Source: Amyelois transitella (taxonomy: Eukaryota > Arthropoda > Insecta > Lepidoptera > Pyralidae). From it: DNA of 64,000 nt. The DNA lies in contig NC_083507.1 in assembly GCF_032362555.1 (NCBI RefSeq), positions 7,071,001-7,135,000 on the forward strand, in the 5' to 3' direction. The translations under genes were made by a program, and so were the position numbers. The notes beneath the pieces were generated by a model, which worked only from the letters and a program-made list of their open reading frames with translations, did no database searches and had not been told where the DNA came from. Below, piece after piece: positions 35,801 through 46,315 of this stretch (positions are counted from its first letter, which is position 1; every line of letters starts with the position of its first letter).

Positions 35801-38800
35801 CTTCAGCGTACGCGACGAAGTATAACGCATCATGAAATAAAGTTAAAATCGTGTTTTTGGGAAAAACTGTGTAACTGTCCCATAAGTCACACCATTCATC
35901 ATGTGAACATAAACATATAATCTGAAAATACGTATTTTTTAGTAGGTATTAATAAAAACTGTTCATCTTTAAGGACACACTTAAATGTCAGTCAAGGGAG
36001 AGGCTAGCAAACATTTGATCCTGCTCTTTGGGCGATGGGCTGATCGTGGTCATTCAGTCTTTTCAAGACTGTGGTCTACCCGTTAAGAATAAAAAACGTG
36101 ATTATATGTATGTATAGAAGATACTACTTAATTAGCGATAAGTCCGCCTTTGTACCTTATAACCTGTGTTTTTTTTTTTGTTTTTCTTTTTTCTTATAGT
36201 GCAATAAAGAGTGTATCTATCTACTACCCTACCACTTTTATAAGACGCATCGTCAAATTCGACGGCGAAGAATAGCACAACGTACCGCCGACTCAAACCG
36301 AATAAAAACTCAATAAAATTACGACCTTATTACAAGCCATTAAACTTAAAATAAATGGATAAATAAATACGGGACAAATTACACAGATTGAGTTCGTCTC
36401 GAAGCAAGTTCGAAACTTGTGTTACGAGATACTAACTCAACGCGATGCTATATTTTATCACTACTTGATAAACATCCTAGACCCAGGCCAATCAGAAAAA
36501 GTTCTTTTCTCATCATGCCCTGGCCGGGATTCGAACCCGGGACCTCCGATGTCACAGACAAGCGTATTACCGCTGCGCCACAGAGGCCGTCAAATTGTCT
36601 GTACATTGAGTATATTTAAAAAAAAAACATAACGATCAAGAAATAGTAACCGAGCATGAATTTGAAGAAAAAGTCTCTGTATGTTTGTTTGTACACGCTA
36701 ATCTCCGGAACTACTGAACGGATTTGAATGAAACTTTTTTTGTTGTTGTCTGGCCAACATAGGATATAATTGATTTTGGTATCTGGAACAGCTGATGTCG
36801 AACCAGAACAAATCAGCTAATCTATAGGAAATATCGAAAAGACGTTCTTACAATTGTGTCTGCATTTGCATTTTCTGTTAGCGTATAAAATTTAAGATCA
36901 GGAACACCTGATTTATCTATATTATGTATTTATTATAAAATATAGTATCGTTGAGTTAGTATCTCGACAAACAAGTCTCAAAGAACTTACTTCGAGGCTA
37001 ACTCAATCAGTGTAATTTGTCCCGTATATATTTATTATTTATTTATTTAATTTTTTTACTGTTTTATTATATATTTATTGATTGATTGATGATAATGAGG
37101 CGGATCTTATGCCTGTTTATTAAGTTGTCGCTTTTGGAAATGAGGTACCCATCCTAGGCTCTTCGCCAGAGAAGTAAAGACGTTACAGGAAGAATAAGAA
37201 GTCCAGATTAAAGAAAACGGTAACCTTTGCAAGCCAGGAGACTTCCCGTTCCATGTCCATATTGTAGTTGATGCCCTTTCCGCTGATTATTTCTGCAAAG
37301 TTGGACCCTGGCAGTTGCCACAGCTTTCTGTAGTAGTACAAATTCAATGGATGCAAGCCTTTAATTTTGCTCTTCAGCCAATTTCTATCTTTATCTGTAA
37401 ACCATTATAAAATTGTAAATTATATATATAAAAGCGAAAAACACTCACTTAGGAATCACGAAATCTACTGAGCCAATAAAGATGAAATTTGGCAGAAAGG
37501 TAGATTTTAATTAGGAGGGATCCACTAAGAAAGGATTTTTGGAAATTCTATTTCTAAGGGGGTGAAATAGGGGTTGCAAGTTTGTATGAAACTTCGTCAT
37601 TTTTATTGTTGGACACATGAAATTTTAGATTTTTTAATTCATTAATGGGATTTTGAAAATTGTTTTCCTAAGGGGGTGAAATAGGGGTTGCAAGTTTGTA
37701 TGAAACTTCATCATTTTTAGTGTTGGACACATTAGGTTTAAATTCACGGTTAGATTAAAATATTAATTCATTTATTGGATTTTGAAAATTGCGTTCCTAT
37801 AGGGGTGAAATAGGGGTTGCAAGTTTGTATGAAACTTCGTCATTTTAATGTTGGACGCATGGAATTTAAGATTAAAATTTACGGTTAGATTAAAATAATA
37901 ATACATTAATAAAATTTGAAAATTGCATTCCTAAGGGGGTGAAATAGGGGTTGCAAACTTTGTCATTTTTAATGTTGGACACATGAAACGTTAGATTTGT
38001 TTAGTAAAAAATTAGAATACAGTAATAAAATTTTAAAAATTGCATTCTTATCGCAGTGAAATAGGGGTTGTAAATTTGTATGAAATTTCGTCAATTTTAA
38101 CGTTGGGCACATGAAATTTTAGAATTAAATTTTGGTTAGTATGAAATAATTTGAAAACTGCATCTCAAGAGTGAAAAATAAGGGTTGGAAGTTTGTATGA
38201 AACATCGTTTTATGATGGGTGTCGAAGTGCGAGATGTCTTAAATATTGGTTAGTAAAAAATATCAGTTGCGGAAAGCAGGATGGCACTAAATAGGATGGG
38301 ATGGGACAGGATAGGACTGGACGGGGCAGGACGGGACACAACAGGTTGGGACGGGACGGAACAGAACGAGAAGAGACGGGACAAGACGGGAGAAGCCATA
38401 TGATTTTAAATCAAATATAAACTTAAAACAGTCCCGCACGATACGGGATTAAAAAATGGGTGAAATTTTATGGCGTATCCTTATAATCTAAGTGGCAAGT
38501 GGATAGATGTCTTTATAATTTGTATATGTTATTATTTTGACAGAATATTTGCATTGAAATCATCAATTTTATACTTATTCACATTCACATTTTTTATATC
38601 TAGACAATTCACATTCGTCCACGGTTTAAATTTAAAATCCATACATATTTGTAAATGGACATCCAGTGAAAAAGCCGCAGCGTAGTTCGTTCCGCCGCTT
38701 CGTCTACACTTGCGCTCTGGAAGCGGCAGTAAATATGTGGCCGTCCAAGCGAAAAGGGCCCACTGAGCACTTTCTAGTTTCCGAGATATTTGAGATTTTG

Positions 38801-41800
38801 TGAAAAAAGGTGGAAAATTGGCATAATGCGATTTTAATGGATTTTAATGCAACATGCAATGGGCTACATTTTCGTATAATAATCGCCTTTAAATAACGAA
38901 CACAACGTGAGAAAATTGCAATTATAGGTATGTTTAGTGAAAAGAGACCAGTTATCAACACTCTTTAAATTGAATGATTGAAATTGAATTCTATAATGAT
39001 AATGAGTTAAATAACAACTAATGTCGATGTTTAACCAACCACAAAGACATCTACTGTCAACAGCGATATTTTATAATAGAAATTTTTTGACTAACGGTGT
39101 CGCGCCAAATGTCCATAAGTCACGAAAAGCTCCTTACAATTGTATAATTTAGGTACAAACCAGAGCTGATGTAGTTAATTATATAAAACAGTACTCCAAT
39201 GATAATGGTTTAGTTTTACCTGGCCGTCTACCAGGTCACCGATATAATTCTGATCTAGTGTATAGTAGTAATACTTCGTTGCAGATCATACGAAATAAAT
39301 CATACGTTTATAAAACATATTGTGATTCACTAATTTCACTGAATAATATTCCTGTTGGTAGGAGTACTTGGTACGACCTCTGGGAAACATTTTGCCCAAA
39401 TGTTGTTGTGCAGAAACCGAAAACTGACCTTTGCGCAGTTTGTCAAAAAAATGTAACAACATTAGGAAAAATGAATGCTTTGAGTGAAGAAGAAAAATTA
39501 AATCTCATAATTAAATCAAAGCAACACTTAGACCTAGTACAAATTGAAATAAAATATTACAGTGATATAATCAGATGTGTAAGGGATTCATTCTCTGAAT
39601 CTTTCCCTATGCTTGGACCTAATATTATTTGTAGTTACGATGGTGTTATGCATTACTCTTTTGATTTTGCTCAGCAAGTTCATTTACTACATAACTCTCA
39701 ACAGATAGGGGCCATTATATTTTTTGACAGGGTTCAAAGTCAGTTTATTTGGTGTTGCTGTAGAGCCATTAAAGAAATTTGTCTTATATATTATCCCTGA
39801 ATCATGTCATACAGGTAAAGGGGCTAACGTAATCATTTCATTGCTGCATCATTTTTTTGCAAATTTCGGATTAGGTGAAACCGATGTTGTGTGCCACGCT
39901 GATAACTGTGCTGGGCAAAATAAAAATAACTATGTTATGCAGTATGCCACGTGGCGAGTTGTTACAGGTAGGCATCGGTCATTTCGCATGTCATTCCTTC
40001 CCGTAGGGCATACCAAGTTTGCCCCAGACATGTACTTTGGACTTTTTAAAAAAAGTTTTAGAAATAGAGAATCTAATAAATTAATGGATTTGGTTGTAGC
40101 CGCAGTTCAGGCTTGTCCAAAAACTAACGCAATGACAGCTGTTCTCACAGGTAATGAGAAAGGTGATACTTTTATAAAAATGTATGACTGGGCAAAATTT
40201 TTTCAATCAGATGCTTCTACCATAAGCCAGCTATTAACATTTTCCCATTTTGAATCTAACGCAAATAACAAAGGGCACATGCTTTGCTACAAAAATATTT
40301 CTGAAATGCTACCATCGGTCGTGGCAAAAGTTTTAAATCCAAATAAAGTATATGACCAACTTCCAACAGAAATATTCCCGTCAGGTATGCCTATAGAAAG
40401 GCAATGGTATTTGTATAACAAAATACGTGAATTTGTCGAAGAAGCATCTAAAGATATTTTGTGTCCCAAACCAATAGTCTTAGACGACATATCCACTCCT
40501 AGTCAATGTAGTGTAGTAGAAGGAACAACTATCACACACACAAATCAAATTGCTAAGAGTGTTAGAAAAACGCCAACTTGTTCATACTGCAAGGAAGTTG
40601 GTCATAGGAATCAAGTAAGAAACGGGTCATATTTTTGTCCAAAGCGCAGGTCAGAAAATATTTGAGATTTAATTCTGACTTTTGAAACCTGTAATAGGTT
40701 AATTCTTTTTTTTTTGTAATGTGTCGTATTAATGACTTTTAATTCATTAATTTTTATTCTTTTGACGTAAATTTAATCTGTTTTTGTATAATGTCCTACG
40801 AGTAGTATCTATATTCTTAATAAATGTGTGTTACAATGTACGCGAAATATAACCTAATTTCGGTCAACTCGACCCATTTCCTAAACTTAACATAACTACC
40901 AATTAGTTTTAAGTTTTTATTTTTTTATTCGATAGTGTTGCCATAATAAAAACTAGTAAATTTTATACTTAATACATATATTGTTCTATTGTAATAAATA
41001 AGAATCTACGTAACTGACAACTAGATCTCTAGCTATTACAGTTTAAAATTTTATTATATTCAACTGGGCCCTTTTACTAAACTTATTATAAAGTTAGTTT
41101 AAGCTTCTATTTTTTTATTCGATAATGTTTCCATAACATTAACTAATTGATTTTATACTAAACATATTGCTCTATAATAATAAATAATAATCTATGTAAC
41201 TGACAACTAGATCTTTAGATAATACCTACAGCTTAAACTTTCAATGTCTGTTTCCCAACAATTTGATTTTTGTAAGTGTGAACTTTGAAAATTTTTTATT
41301 CCAATAAATGTTATTATGATAAATTTTTTTTTTATTCCATATGATCAACCAACTATTTAACTATCCAAATATGGCCTTAACTCAATACCACCCAAGTGGT
41401 ACCTTTATGCTTGGACTGCCACATATAATTATACTAACGTACGTTGACGTCATTAAGTGGTACCTTGTATCCTATTTTGAAAATTTCTATTTCGGACCTC
41501 GGTACAACAAACGCAGGTTAGAAACAGCGATTGAACTGCTCTGCCGTCGAGCCGCAATGTGATGTCTTTTACAGAGTTTCTTGTATTACAACTTAATGCG
41601 GCCTTCAAACTGCGTTGCTTCGAACCTGCGTATGTTGTATTCGTGCTTGTGCGTAAAAATAAATAATTTATTAAATTATTAACTTTTGCCCGCGACTTCG
41701 TCCGCGTTACTTTTTTATCAGTAAAAAGAAGTCATGTCCTTTCTCAAGATGAACGCTATCTCTGTACCAAATTTCATTAAAATTGGTTCAGTTATTTAAG

Positions 41801-44800
41801 CGAAAGTGTTACAGAAAGAGTTAGGTATTTTTACATTTATGATATTAGTAACAATTATTTTTCTTCCCGTGGATGTCGTAAAAGGCGACTAAGGGACAAG
41901 AGCACATACATCCAGGTGCCACAAAAGCATACCCAAAGAGGGTTGACGTCAGGCAGGCGACCGGTCATAAAAGTAGGCCAAAACTTTCCAGTATACAGAA
42001 GTAATTGGTAAAAACTAACATACTGTGCCAACCCCACGTAGAAAGAGGTAAAAGGTAACAATGAAGAAGAAGAAGATTATTACCTGGAATGCTATTATGA
42101 TATGAAGACATCATGGAATTTTGGAACAGCACTGCTAATGTAAGTGTTTCTGGAGCAATTGGCACGAAATTGGTAATCTTCCAACGAGCCAATTCCAGCA
42201 CCTGTGCCATCATGGCCAGTATTGGTGCCCGGTATTGTGACAAATCATATGGTAAGAACACTTCCATCAACAAATTAAGCAACACATTTAGGCTGAATAA
42301 ATTTCTACTCAATAATACTTTATGTAAATTTGGCATTATGAACAATATGAATAATTTTGGTTTGCTTATTATGTTTTTACACTCTAGTTCAGTTACGAAA
42401 TCTACAAAATTAGTTTTATTTTCTTCTGTATTCAAATTTTCAAATGTGTTTTGCATAACTTCAAATAAACAAGGTCTAGTGTCAGAAGTATAGTAATGAT
42501 TTGAAAATTTTTCTACCAATTTCATTGTATCTACCATTATATTGCCCTGGTAAGTATTTTCCAATGCTAAATCAAACATTTTTCCAAAAACTCGCTTGGG
42601 ATTCTGAAGGAACAATGTAAGGAAATCTGACGTAATTGGTTCACTCGATGCAATAGCTTTGTTAAATGATTCTATGAGCAGAGTATGAAAATCTTCAGTT
42701 TCTGTCATATCAACAAAAACTTTTTCAGGGAATTGTTCATTGAGTAATTCATATTTGCTGTGATTGTTGCAATGCTGGAACGCTTTAACTGCCAATACTT
42801 CAAGATAATATTTATTATCTGTTTTGCTGGATAAATAAGTTCTAATAACTTTAAAAAGCCTGAAACAATGTTCTTCATTCAAAAGATTAATATTAGTAGA
42901 CAAACACTGAATGAGAATATCATGATGACATAAATCTTCTTTTTCTATTAAAGCTTGTAACCAAATTTCTTTAGTATATTCAATGTTAATATTTTGACAG
43001 ATAGTAAGGCTGTCTAAAGTGTTCACCAGGTCAATTGGATTAATAGGTTTACTGGATATCTGTTGTAACATAACCACTACTGAATGCTCCGCTAAACTGC
43101 TCACACTCAGTAATTTACTGCATACTTTGTAACAGAATTCTCCAATTTTCTTTTGCATGCTTTGAGTATCCTCTAAAAATTCACTCCAGGAACAAAATAT
43201 TTCTACACTTATTTTCATCACAAGGTTTTGAACTTTGTTTAAAAGGTCATCATGTACTTCACCCAAACATTCCATTATAGACAAATTAGGGCTGTCACAA
43301 ATTTTAAAATTAAACTCATTGAGAGGAGTTTCTTCGAAATGAGTATACGTATATACTGGACCAACATCACCAGGACAAAGCACTTGTGTTCCTGTGAATA
43401 TTTCTAAGCAATTGTAGACTATCTGAAGAAATGTATAAAAGCAGTCACCATTGTACCTATATAAATTATCTTTACTCAGATTATTAAGTTTTGCTGAATT
43501 TGGGGGATCACAGAAGTATTTCGTACATTTCTGGAATATGCTTAAATTCCTAGATAAAATATCCATTAAAGTATTTTCATCAAGACTGTAGAAATTAAGT
43601 CTACAAATAGCAAGATAAGTTGCTTCAGTGATGATTTTTAATTTGTTTAGGCACTCCATAGGGGAATAGTACTTGATATTGTCTATAAAAGCAGAAGCTA
43701 ATTCCAAACTCATTTGAGGGTTACAAAATGCTATTGATTCTGATACAAATCTGTCAAAATTAAGCCCCCAAAATATTTCACATAACAGATATTTAGATAT
43801 TGAAGGCAGCATCCACAAAATACTTTGAAGTTTACTTATGTCTGCCATGTCTTCTAAAATATCCAAGTCTCCATTCAATATTAAATATAAAGCTATATTA
43901 CGAAGTTCCTTTACAGAAAAATTTTTTTCTTCCAGAAGATTTCGGATGCAGGTTATAATGTAGTCAACTTTTTCTTCATTACCTAAAACAGTAAATATAT
44001 TTTTTTAAAATAATTAAGGCTTATTGCCCAGTAAGGTCAAATCATACATAATGACGCCGCAGCCGCCGCGTTCGAAAAAATACTAAGTACTGTGCACCCT
44101 TTTCTACAATAGTTCCAACAAAATGATACTTAGAAGAAAAAAAACTGTTTTTTTACTCCTATTAAGCCCTTTTTTTTAATGATGCTTAGGGGCTTAGGTA
44201 TGATCTTAAGCATCCTATAAGGTCATATGAACTTTTTTTCCTGCATGGGATATTTTTGGAGTTATACTCATTTTATATTATATTTATGTTCAAAGTTGAT
44301 TTGGATGCTTATGGACAAACCTAAGCCCTGGCATGATAAAAAATAGGGCTTAATAGGGTTTAAAAAACAGCAAAAAGTCTCAAAAACCCTTTCGTATACC
44401 CTCACCTGGGAGATTCCTAGTGGGGAATGCAGAGGTGGAAAAGGTTACTAGGTGAAGATAGGGTGATTGCGCTGGTTTTCGTCCAATTAGCGGAGTTGCT
44501 AGCTTTCAGACGTAAAAATAATATGATAAAGTATCCTAATTAAAATAGCTCATATTTGTTTATATACCTCATATAGTCTATTTTTGATAAAAATTAAGAA
44601 ACTTTTCATTATAACTACATTGTTTTTTGTATAAATAATTAAATGTTAAATGGCATTTTCACTAGTTTTCGTCCAAATTAGTTTGGTTTTCGCCCTGGTG
44701 TGATCTAGTTTCCGTCCAGTATGTAAAAAAGAGTAAAAGTGCAATGTTAAATAAAAACTGTTTTCTTAATCTTTTATTTAATCAACAAAAATATTTATTC

Positions 44801-46315
44801 TTCAGCAGTAGATTTCCTGCTTTTTTTATTTCCCCGAATCCATCTATAACAATTAATTTCATAGTTTAGTACCTACTAGAAAAACCTGTACGAATTAACA
44901 AGAAAATGTGTTAGAAGTAGATTCCACACTATGATGGACGAAAACTAATACAAAAAAAATTGCTGTTTAGTTTTCGTCCATGCCATTTAAACATTTTTTT
45001 AAACAAGCAATACCGAGAAATTATTGGACGTTAACTAAATATCTTGTCAAATAGCCAATAAAGTTCATTTCTTAAGAAAACGCATATTTTTTATAGGTCT
45101 GAAAAAGTAAAATGAACATTCCAAATATTTAGCTTGCTGTTTTAGTTTCCGTCCACGTGGACGGATACCAAATAATTGGTAAAATAGGCATGTCAGTATT
45201 CGTCCGCAAACTTTTACTAAGATTACTACAAAAACATTGTAAAATAACCTAAACATAATGTTAGTTAAACTCTTAAATATCCTTACATGCCAAAATATTA
45301 CTCAATGTATATGAAATAGTCATAAAACCCACCACGGAGTGTTCCTGCACCAGCTATTTTTTTTGTATCGGCAATGACGTCTACAAAACACGAACACATG
45401 CCGGCCACTGAGTTTAATGTTTTCGAAGTTTTCACTTGACAAATTGGATTTTGTGGTTGTTAGAACTGTTGCTTTGTTAAGTATGAAGGATCGTGACAAG
45501 ATGCAACATGCGCGCTGCATAGGTGTGTTTATATTCCTTTTATATGCGTTTAGAAGTTAAATGGACGAAAAGTAGAACTGGACGCCAAACCGAGGCAATT
45601 ACCCTATTTAGGTAGCAGCCGGCTGAATGAGAATGGCAGTCACAAAATGGAGACAACAGTTTGTATTGAGATAGCTTGTAGTAACTTTACAAGATGAGCA
45701 AGGTGATCTGCAACAGACACAAGCCTTATACTTCGAAATAAGTATGGTGCTATGCTACATTTTCTCAGCACTGCTGTATGGAGTCTAGTCATTGACCTTG
45801 ACAGAAAACCACAAAAAAGTTGGAGGCATTTGTTGACAGATGTGGATATATGGCCAAATGCTCGAAATATCCTGGCAAAACAAAATTTTTAATTTTGGAG
45901 CTTATGAATATGTATGAATGAAGAAAGTTGAAAAGTGGAGAAAATGCGCCGCTTATGGTTCAGCAACCTTCGCGACACGTACGTACGGAGTACCACCTCA
46001 CCGTTTCTAACATACATAAATCACGCCTCTTTCCCGGAGGAGGAGGCGGAGATGACATATTTCCAGTTGCCACGATCCCTGCATACTTTATGCAAGCTTG
46101 TCCGTTTTCGGTACTCTTGTTACCTGACCTTTTGCTAGAACGTCTTTGATTTGATCAAGGTTGGAGCAACAGAAAATCTCGAAGATGGTATTTTCATAAA
46201 ATTAAATCACATTTTCAAACTCACCGCCTTTTGCCGTTAATTTCGAAAATTGATACGTTTCGCCCAAAGATATAGCTACACCTTGCATAGCAACTATTTC
46301 AGGAGAGTATTCCAT
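32843..46315 (-). CDS. 870-residue helical protein, tentatively Gemin4-like
   Basis: Five exons join in phase across 13.5 kb: 46225-46315, 42084-43982, 37225-37394, 35730-35921 and 32843-33103. Phase at each junction is 1, 1, 0, 0, which supports one gene. The protein is Leu/Ile/Asn-rich, looks all-helical and has no signal peptide or known catalytic motif. Both ends recall Gemin4, a scaffold of the SMN complex for snRNP assembly: an N-terminal MQGVAISLGETYQFSKLTAKG-type segment and a C-terminal SHIIKDRLHHKKFADTINQL helix, with total length 870 against about 1060 in mammals. That identity rests on weak remembered similarity. The introns hold a LINE, tandem repeats, a transposase-like gene and an inverted-repeat element, all outside the exons. 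Confidence 0.7.
33370..33715 (+). repeat. Interspersed repeat fragment in intron
   Basis: ACTAGCGGACCCGACAGACT begins a segment that ends AATTGGTCCAGGCGTTCTTGAG...TATATAAGAT. This is the layout of a repeat family common in moth introns and related in style to the piece at 41686. No open frame. Confidence 0.55.
34132..35470 (-). mobile_element. Decayed LINE with reverse transcriptase fragments
   Basis: On the minus strand two frames overlap around 35043-35420 and 34936-35217. They carry SGFRAGHSTVTALLYVTDD, then, in the shifted frame, VVLTWFASYLRRH and ELSTGVPQGGVLSP, the conserved reverse transcriptase block before the catalytic core. At least one frameshift lies near 35,200. A further piece at 34132-34443 is probably the 3' part. 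It resembles the CR1/Jockey group and sits in intron 4 of the 870-residue gene. Confidence 0.75.
36010..36115 (+). repeat. Partial (TATG)n-tailed short interspersed element
   Basis: The 3' half of the family seen at 11135: GGGCGATGGGCTGATCGTGG, CAGTCTTTTCAAGACTG, GTCTACCCG and a TATGTATG end. The head is missing. Confidence 0.65.
36368..37026. mobile_element. Element with long (~75 bp) inverted ends around a tRNA-like core
   Basis: The left arm (36368-36442, beginning ATACGGGACAAATTACACAG and ending GATACTAACTCAACG) is matched in inverted orientation by 36949-37026, with a handful of mismatches. Between them lie a tRNA-like unit near 36515-36592 and a second repeat segment near 36660-36850. 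No protein is encoded. Confidence 0.75.
36515..36592 (-). repeat. tRNA-like sequence with Pol III A and B boxes (degenerate)
   Basis: On the minus strand the sequence reads GTGGCGCAGCGGTAATACGC (A box) and GGGTTCGAATCCC (perfect B box/T arm). The acceptor stem pairs poorly and the anticodon arm is irregular, so it is a tRNA-derived repeat or pseudogene and not a working tRNA. Confidence 0.7.
37440..38230. repeat. Imperfect tandem array, 115-135 bp unit, about six copies
   Basis: The phrase GTGAAATAGGGGTTGCAAG recurs near 37563, 37675, 37806, 37940, 38057 and, decayed, 38173. Each unit continues with TTTGTATGAAACTTCGTCAT, GTTGGACACATG and ATTTTGAAAATTGC. Copies diverge by substitutions and small indels. 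It lies in intron 2 of the 870-residue gene. Confidence 0.85.
38278..38395 (+). repeat. G-rich minisatellite
   Basis: A run of degenerate 5- and 10-bp units of the type GGGAC/GGATA (for example GGGATGGGACAGGATAGG and ACGGGACAAGACGGGAG). It directly follows the longer tandem array. Strand asymmetry is strong, with nearly no C on the plus strand. Confidence 0.85.
39153..40665 (+). mobile_element. Transposase-like gene of the DUF7869 type, frameshifted
   Basis: An exon-like start follows the acceptor TATAATTTAG at 39152; the frame then runs to about 39715, where a one-base shift moves it to a second frame ending at the stop on 40665. The joined product would be about 500 residues. Visible features are an early CAVCQK pair, CSYDGVMHYSFDFAQQVH, HADNCAGQNKNN, FLPVGHTKFAPDMYFGLFKK and a C-terminal zinc-binding-like CSYCKEVGHRNQ. 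The two Asp-centred motifs suggest an RNase H-like nuclease fold. I recall this pattern from repetitive, mostly uncharacterised proteins in animals and fungi; a transposase role is inferred. It lies inside intron 2 of the minus-strand 870-residue gene, on the opposite strand. Confidence 0.6.
40870..41240 (+). repeat. Two direct copies of a ~180-bp unit
   Basis: Copy 1 (about 40870-41042) and copy 2 (about 41062-41238) share CTATTTTTTTATTCGATA, then CTAACTGATTTTATACT-like text, AATCTACGTAACTGACAACTAGATCT and a terminal TACAG. They diverge at about one base in six. They follow the transposase-like gene and may be its 3' untranslated or subterminal repeats. Confidence 0.75.
41686..41850 (+). repeat. 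Interspersed repeat fragment (CCCGCGACTTCGTCCGCG type)
   Basis: TTGCCCGCGACTTCGTCCGC...CATTAAAATTGGTTCAGTTA is a very common moth repeat. A second copy of its head lies at 48933. No coding content. Confidence 0.65.
41860..42060 (+). repeat. Short interspersed repeat sharing GGATGTCGTAAAAGGCGACT
   Basis: It shares the GTGGATGTCGTAAAAGGCGACTAAGGGA core with the (TATG)n-tailed family but continues differently (GGTGCCACAAAAGCATACCC, GGCAGGCGACCGG). It ends in GAAGAAGAAGAAGA immediately beside the exon 2 donor of the 870-residue gene. Confidence 0.55.
44460..45608. mobile_element. Inverted-repeat element with recurring TTTTCGTCCA motifs
   Basis: The left end TAGGGTGATTGCGCTGGTTT (then TCGTCCA) matches in inverted orientation the right end, where TGGACGCCAAACCGAGGCAATTACCCTA closes the unit. 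Inside, variants of TTTTCGTCCA occur about nine times: plus at 44476, 44666, 44708, 44971, 45145 and 45198; minus at 44935, 45025 and 45562. No open frame longer than about 65 codons is credible. It lies in intron 1 of the 870-residue gene. Confidence 0.65.
45752..45905 (+). mobile_element. Small LINE fragment (C-terminal reverse transcriptase region)
   Basis: A plus-strand frame reads LLYGV, a stop where Glu is usual, then SLTLTENHKKVGG, the post-catalytic region of CR1-like polyproteins. Broken frame and very short; a dead fragment. Confidence 0.5.
46005..46150 (-). mobile_element. 3' tail of a (TATG)n-tailed LINE
   Basis: On the minus strand it matches the end of the LINE at 59.5-61.7 kb: AGGTAACAAGAGTACCGAAA, CGTGGCAACTGGAAA and GGGAAAGAGGCGTGA, finishing with TATG. 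5'-truncated. Confidence 0.7.

Noticed and set aside
36515-36592. Functional tRNA gene on the minus strand
   Set aside because: A and B boxes are present, but the acceptor stem mispairs at several positions and the unit sits inside a repeat element.
37440-38230. CRISPR-like array
   Set aside because: Units of 115-135 bp diverge along their whole length with no constant repeat and unique spacer pattern, and the genome is eukaryotic.
39690-39725. Short intron explaining the frame change in the transposase-like gene
   Set aside because: TTTTTTGACAG looks like an acceptor, but no donor upstream removes only non-conserved residues. A one-base indel explains the shift more simply.
41341-41562. 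73-codon plus-strand frame as an exon
   Set aside because: No domain, no supporting splice sites and no phase link to a neighbour.
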